From contig CAMWRC010000066.1 in assembly GCA_947176565.1 (NCBI GenBank), forward strand, positions 1 to 6,560: a DNA stretch of 6,560 nucleotides, read 5' to 3'. Numbering within the stretch: position 1 is the stretch's first letter; the number at the start of each line of letters is the position of its first letter. This DNA comes from an uncultured Ruminococcus sp. Its GTDB lineage: Bacteria; Bacillota; Clostridia; Oscillospirales; Ruminococcaceae. Positions 5,433 through 6,560 of this stretch are shown one piece after another. The notes under the pieces are model-generated. The model worked only from the letters and a program-made list of their open reading frames with translations. It was not told the DNA's origin and did no database searches. Both the position numbers and the translations under genes were made by a program.

Positions 5433-6560
5433 TTATAATTCAAAAAACTTATCAATAGTATCTGTGCCGCCTGTCGATATATAAGCATAATAACTGAGAA
5501 TCATGGACGAGTCAGCAGCATCTGTCAGACCATCTTTATTGATATCAGCTGATTTTTTCATACTTTCTGTAAAAGTTCCTGTACCACCTGTTGAAAGCAG
5601 GGAATATTCAGTAAGAACAAGTGAAGCGTCAGAAGAATCAATCTTGCCGTCGCCGTCTACATCTCCTGATGACACTTCTTTTACGGTTGCTTCGCCAAAC
5701 GACTCAAACTTATAGCCGTATTTTTCAGCATAAGCCTGTGCGGTTGAGTTGTCATAGCCGTAGATTGTGCCGCCGAAATAAGTATAACCGTTTTCATCAT
5801 ATCCGGAAAAAATTGTACGTCCACTGTTATAAATATCACATTCAGGATTTAAGATTGTTATTGATTTCAAATAGTAACAATCAAAAAATGCTTCATATCC
5901 TATACTTGTTACACTATCAGGAATTGTTACCGTTTTCAAATAAGTACAACCATCAAATGCACTATACTCTATGCTTTTAACACTATCAGGAATTGTTACC
6001 ATTTCCAAAGAAGTACAAGCACAAAATGCACCAGGTCCAATAGCTGTAACACTATTAGGAATTGTTACCAATTTCAAAGAATCACAAGCCTGAAATGTAC
6101 AAGATTCAATATATGAAATACTGTCTGAAAGTTTTAACGATGTTAAACCCGAACAAGCCCAAAATGCAAGCTCTCCTATACTTGTAACACTATCAGGAAT
6201 ATCTATTGATGTTAAACTGTAACAATTATAAAATGCCTGATATCCTATGCTTGTTAAACCGTCAGAAAGTGCTAACGATTTTAAACGTCCACAACCATAA
6301 AATGCTTTGTCCCCTATGCTTTTAACACTATCAGAAATTGTTACTGATGTTAAATTTATACAAAACAAAAATGCCCTGTTTCCTATGCTTGTTACACTTT
6401 CAGGAATTTCTATTGAACTTAAAGATGAACAACCTTCAAACGTACAAGCTTCTATACTTGTAACACCGTTTGGAATTTCTATTGATATTAAACTGGAACA
6501 TTCATAAAATGCCCTGTTTCCTATGCTTGTTACACTTTCAGGAATTTCTATTGAACTTAA
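5433..6560 (-). CDS. Leucine-rich repeat (BspA/TpLRR-type) protein with C-terminal dockerin, 5' end outside window
   Basis: The frame is open without a stop to the right edge, giving 375 visible residues; the start and any signal peptide lie outside. An in-frame TTG at 6368 falls in the middle of a repeat and is not a real start. Domains in order: ten complete 23-residue leucine-rich repeats, a degenerate eleventh, a cap segment with TIYGYDNSTAQAYAEKYGYK as seen at the end of many clostridial LRR_5 arrays, a short linker (ATVKEVSS), then a dockerin with two calcium-binding F-hand loops. Dockerins bind cohesin modules on scaffoldin proteins, so the protein is probably exported and fixed to a cellulosome or cell-surface complex. 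The LRR part is probably for binding, perhaps to host, microbial or plant-wall ligands; no catalytic domain is visible. It ends 31 bp before ecfA2 on the same strand, with no recognisable terminator. The domain call is firm; the ligand is unknown. Confidence 0.92.
   Translation of the reverse strand, partial: LSSIEIPESVTSIGNRAFYECSSLISIEIPNGVTSIEACTFEGCSSLSSIEIPESVTSIGNRAFLFCINLTSVTISDSVKSIGDKAFYGCGRLKSLALSDGLTSIGYQAFYNCYSLTSIDIPDSVTSIGELAFWACSGLTSLKLSDSISYIESCTFQACDSLKLVTIPNSVTAIGPGAFCACTSLEMVTIPDSVKSIEYSAFDGCTYLKTVTIPDSVTSIGYEAFFDCYYLKSITILNPECDIYNSGRTIFSGYDENGYTYFGGTIYGYDNSTAQAYAEKYGYKFESFGEATVKEVSSGDVDGDGKIDSSDASLVLTEYSLLSTGGTGTFTESMKKSADINKDGLTDAADSSMILSYYAYISTGGTDTIDKFFEL
5436..5666 (-). 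other. Dockerin domain (Ruminococcus style)
   Basis: The last 77 residues of the LRR protein form an internally duplicated module. Loop 1 is DVDGDGKIDSSD and loop 2 is DINKDGLTDAAD, both with the Asp/Asn ligands expected at loop positions 1, 3, 5, 9 and 12. Each loop is followed by a helix and turn, ASLVLTEYSLLSTGG and SSMILSYYAYISTGG, which are clearly related to one another. A linker (TGTFTESMKKSA) joins the halves. This layout is known from dockerins of Ruminococcus. The partner cohesin cannot be deduced. Confidence 0.88.
5871..6560 (-). repeat. Tandem array of ten 69-bp leucine-rich repeat units
   Basis: Exactly ten in-phase 69-bp units encode 23-residue repeats with the pattern LxxIxIPxSV followed by TSIGxxAFxxC and two further residues. 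The Cys at repeat position 21 is present in all ten, as in BspA/TpLRR proteins. Two blocks are visible: units nearer the right edge use SIEIPES-like strands, and units at 5871-6077 use VTIPDS- or VTIPNS-like strands. A shared 21-base stretch begins at 5911 and again at 5980, with a one-base variant at 6049, so the 69-bp register is exact. The array continues past the window. Confidence 0.93.
6368..6560 (-). repeat. Two identical 55-bp segments, 138 bp apart, within the LRR array
   Basis: Bases 6368-6422 and 6506-6560 are identical over all 55 positions. The offset is 138 bp, which is two LRR units, and the second copy runs into the window edge, so the identity may extend further. The unit between them (encoding EACTFEGC) differs. 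This suggests recent duplication or conversion of a two-repeat block. Confidence 0.85.

Noticed and set aside
5425..5440. Perfect inverted repeat AATTAT-TTTT-ATAATT around the LRR-dockerin stop codon, as a possible terminator
   Set aside because: The stem is only 6 bp and wholly A/T, with no following U-run on the minus strand, so it is too weak to be an intrinsic terminator.
5402..5470. Possible promoter (TTGATA ... TATAAA) before ecfA2
   Set aside because: The spacing between the two boxes is about 12 nt, well short of the usual 16-18, and AT-rich sequence makes such matches expected by chance.
5433..6368. A complete 311-residue LRR-dockerin gene starting at the TTG at 6368
   Set aside because: The same frame stays open to 6560 and encodes further perfect 23-residue repeats; the TTG falls inside a repeat (NRAFLFC) with no conserved start context, so the gene is 5'-truncated by the window.
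5871..6560. The regular 69-bp periodicity as a CRISPR or other non-coding repeat array
   Set aside because: The period is an exact multiple of three, variation follows codon positions, and the translation is a classic leucine-rich repeat, so the array is coding.

Overview
The window looks like a piece of a Ruminococcus-type chromosome (Bacillota, Clostridia; a fibre-degrading rumen or gut relative). This inference rests on three things: a C-terminal dockerin of the Ruminococcus style (two F-hand loops, each followed by a Tyr-rich helix and an 'STGG' turn), an ECF-transporter/truA gene neighbourhood typical of Bacillota, and moderate-to-low GC. Species cannot be assigned. All five genes lie on the minus strand, so the transcription order runs from the right edge to the left edge.

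Region by region, in transcription order. (1) 6560-5433: the 3' part of a large secreted protein made of 23-residue BspA/TpLRR-type leucine-rich repeats (ten complete repeats in the window), followed by a cap segment and a dockerin. Its start lies beyond the right edge. (2) 5401-4532: ecfA2, an ATPase of the energy-coupling factor (ECF) vitamin/metal transporter. (3) 4538-3729: ecfT, the transmembrane coupling subunit, overlapping ecfA2. (4) 3699-763: a 978-residue YfhO-family polytopic membrane protein, probably a GT-C-like glycosyltransferase acting on the outer face of the membrane. (5) 776-42: truA, tRNA pseudouridine synthase, overlapping the end of the yfhO-like gene. The last 41 bases, 41-1, hold nothing I can identify.

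Genes 2 to 5 are packed with gaps under 30 bp or short overlaps and no terminator-like hairpin, so ecfA2-ecfT-yfhO-truA is probably one transcription unit. The usual Bacillota order is ecfA1-ecfA2-ecfT-truA. Two departures stand out: no ecfA1 lies next to ecfA2, where an LRR-dockerin gene ends 31 bp upstream, and a yfhO-like gene sits between ecfT and truA. Both ecf genes start with TTG behind strong Shine-Dalgarno sequences.

I found no RNA gene, CRISPR array, insertion sequence or convincing promoter or terminator. I see no clearly novel system. The most interesting points are the LRR-dockerin protein, its repeat history, the rearranged ECF operon, and the acidic low-complexity tail on the YfhO protein.
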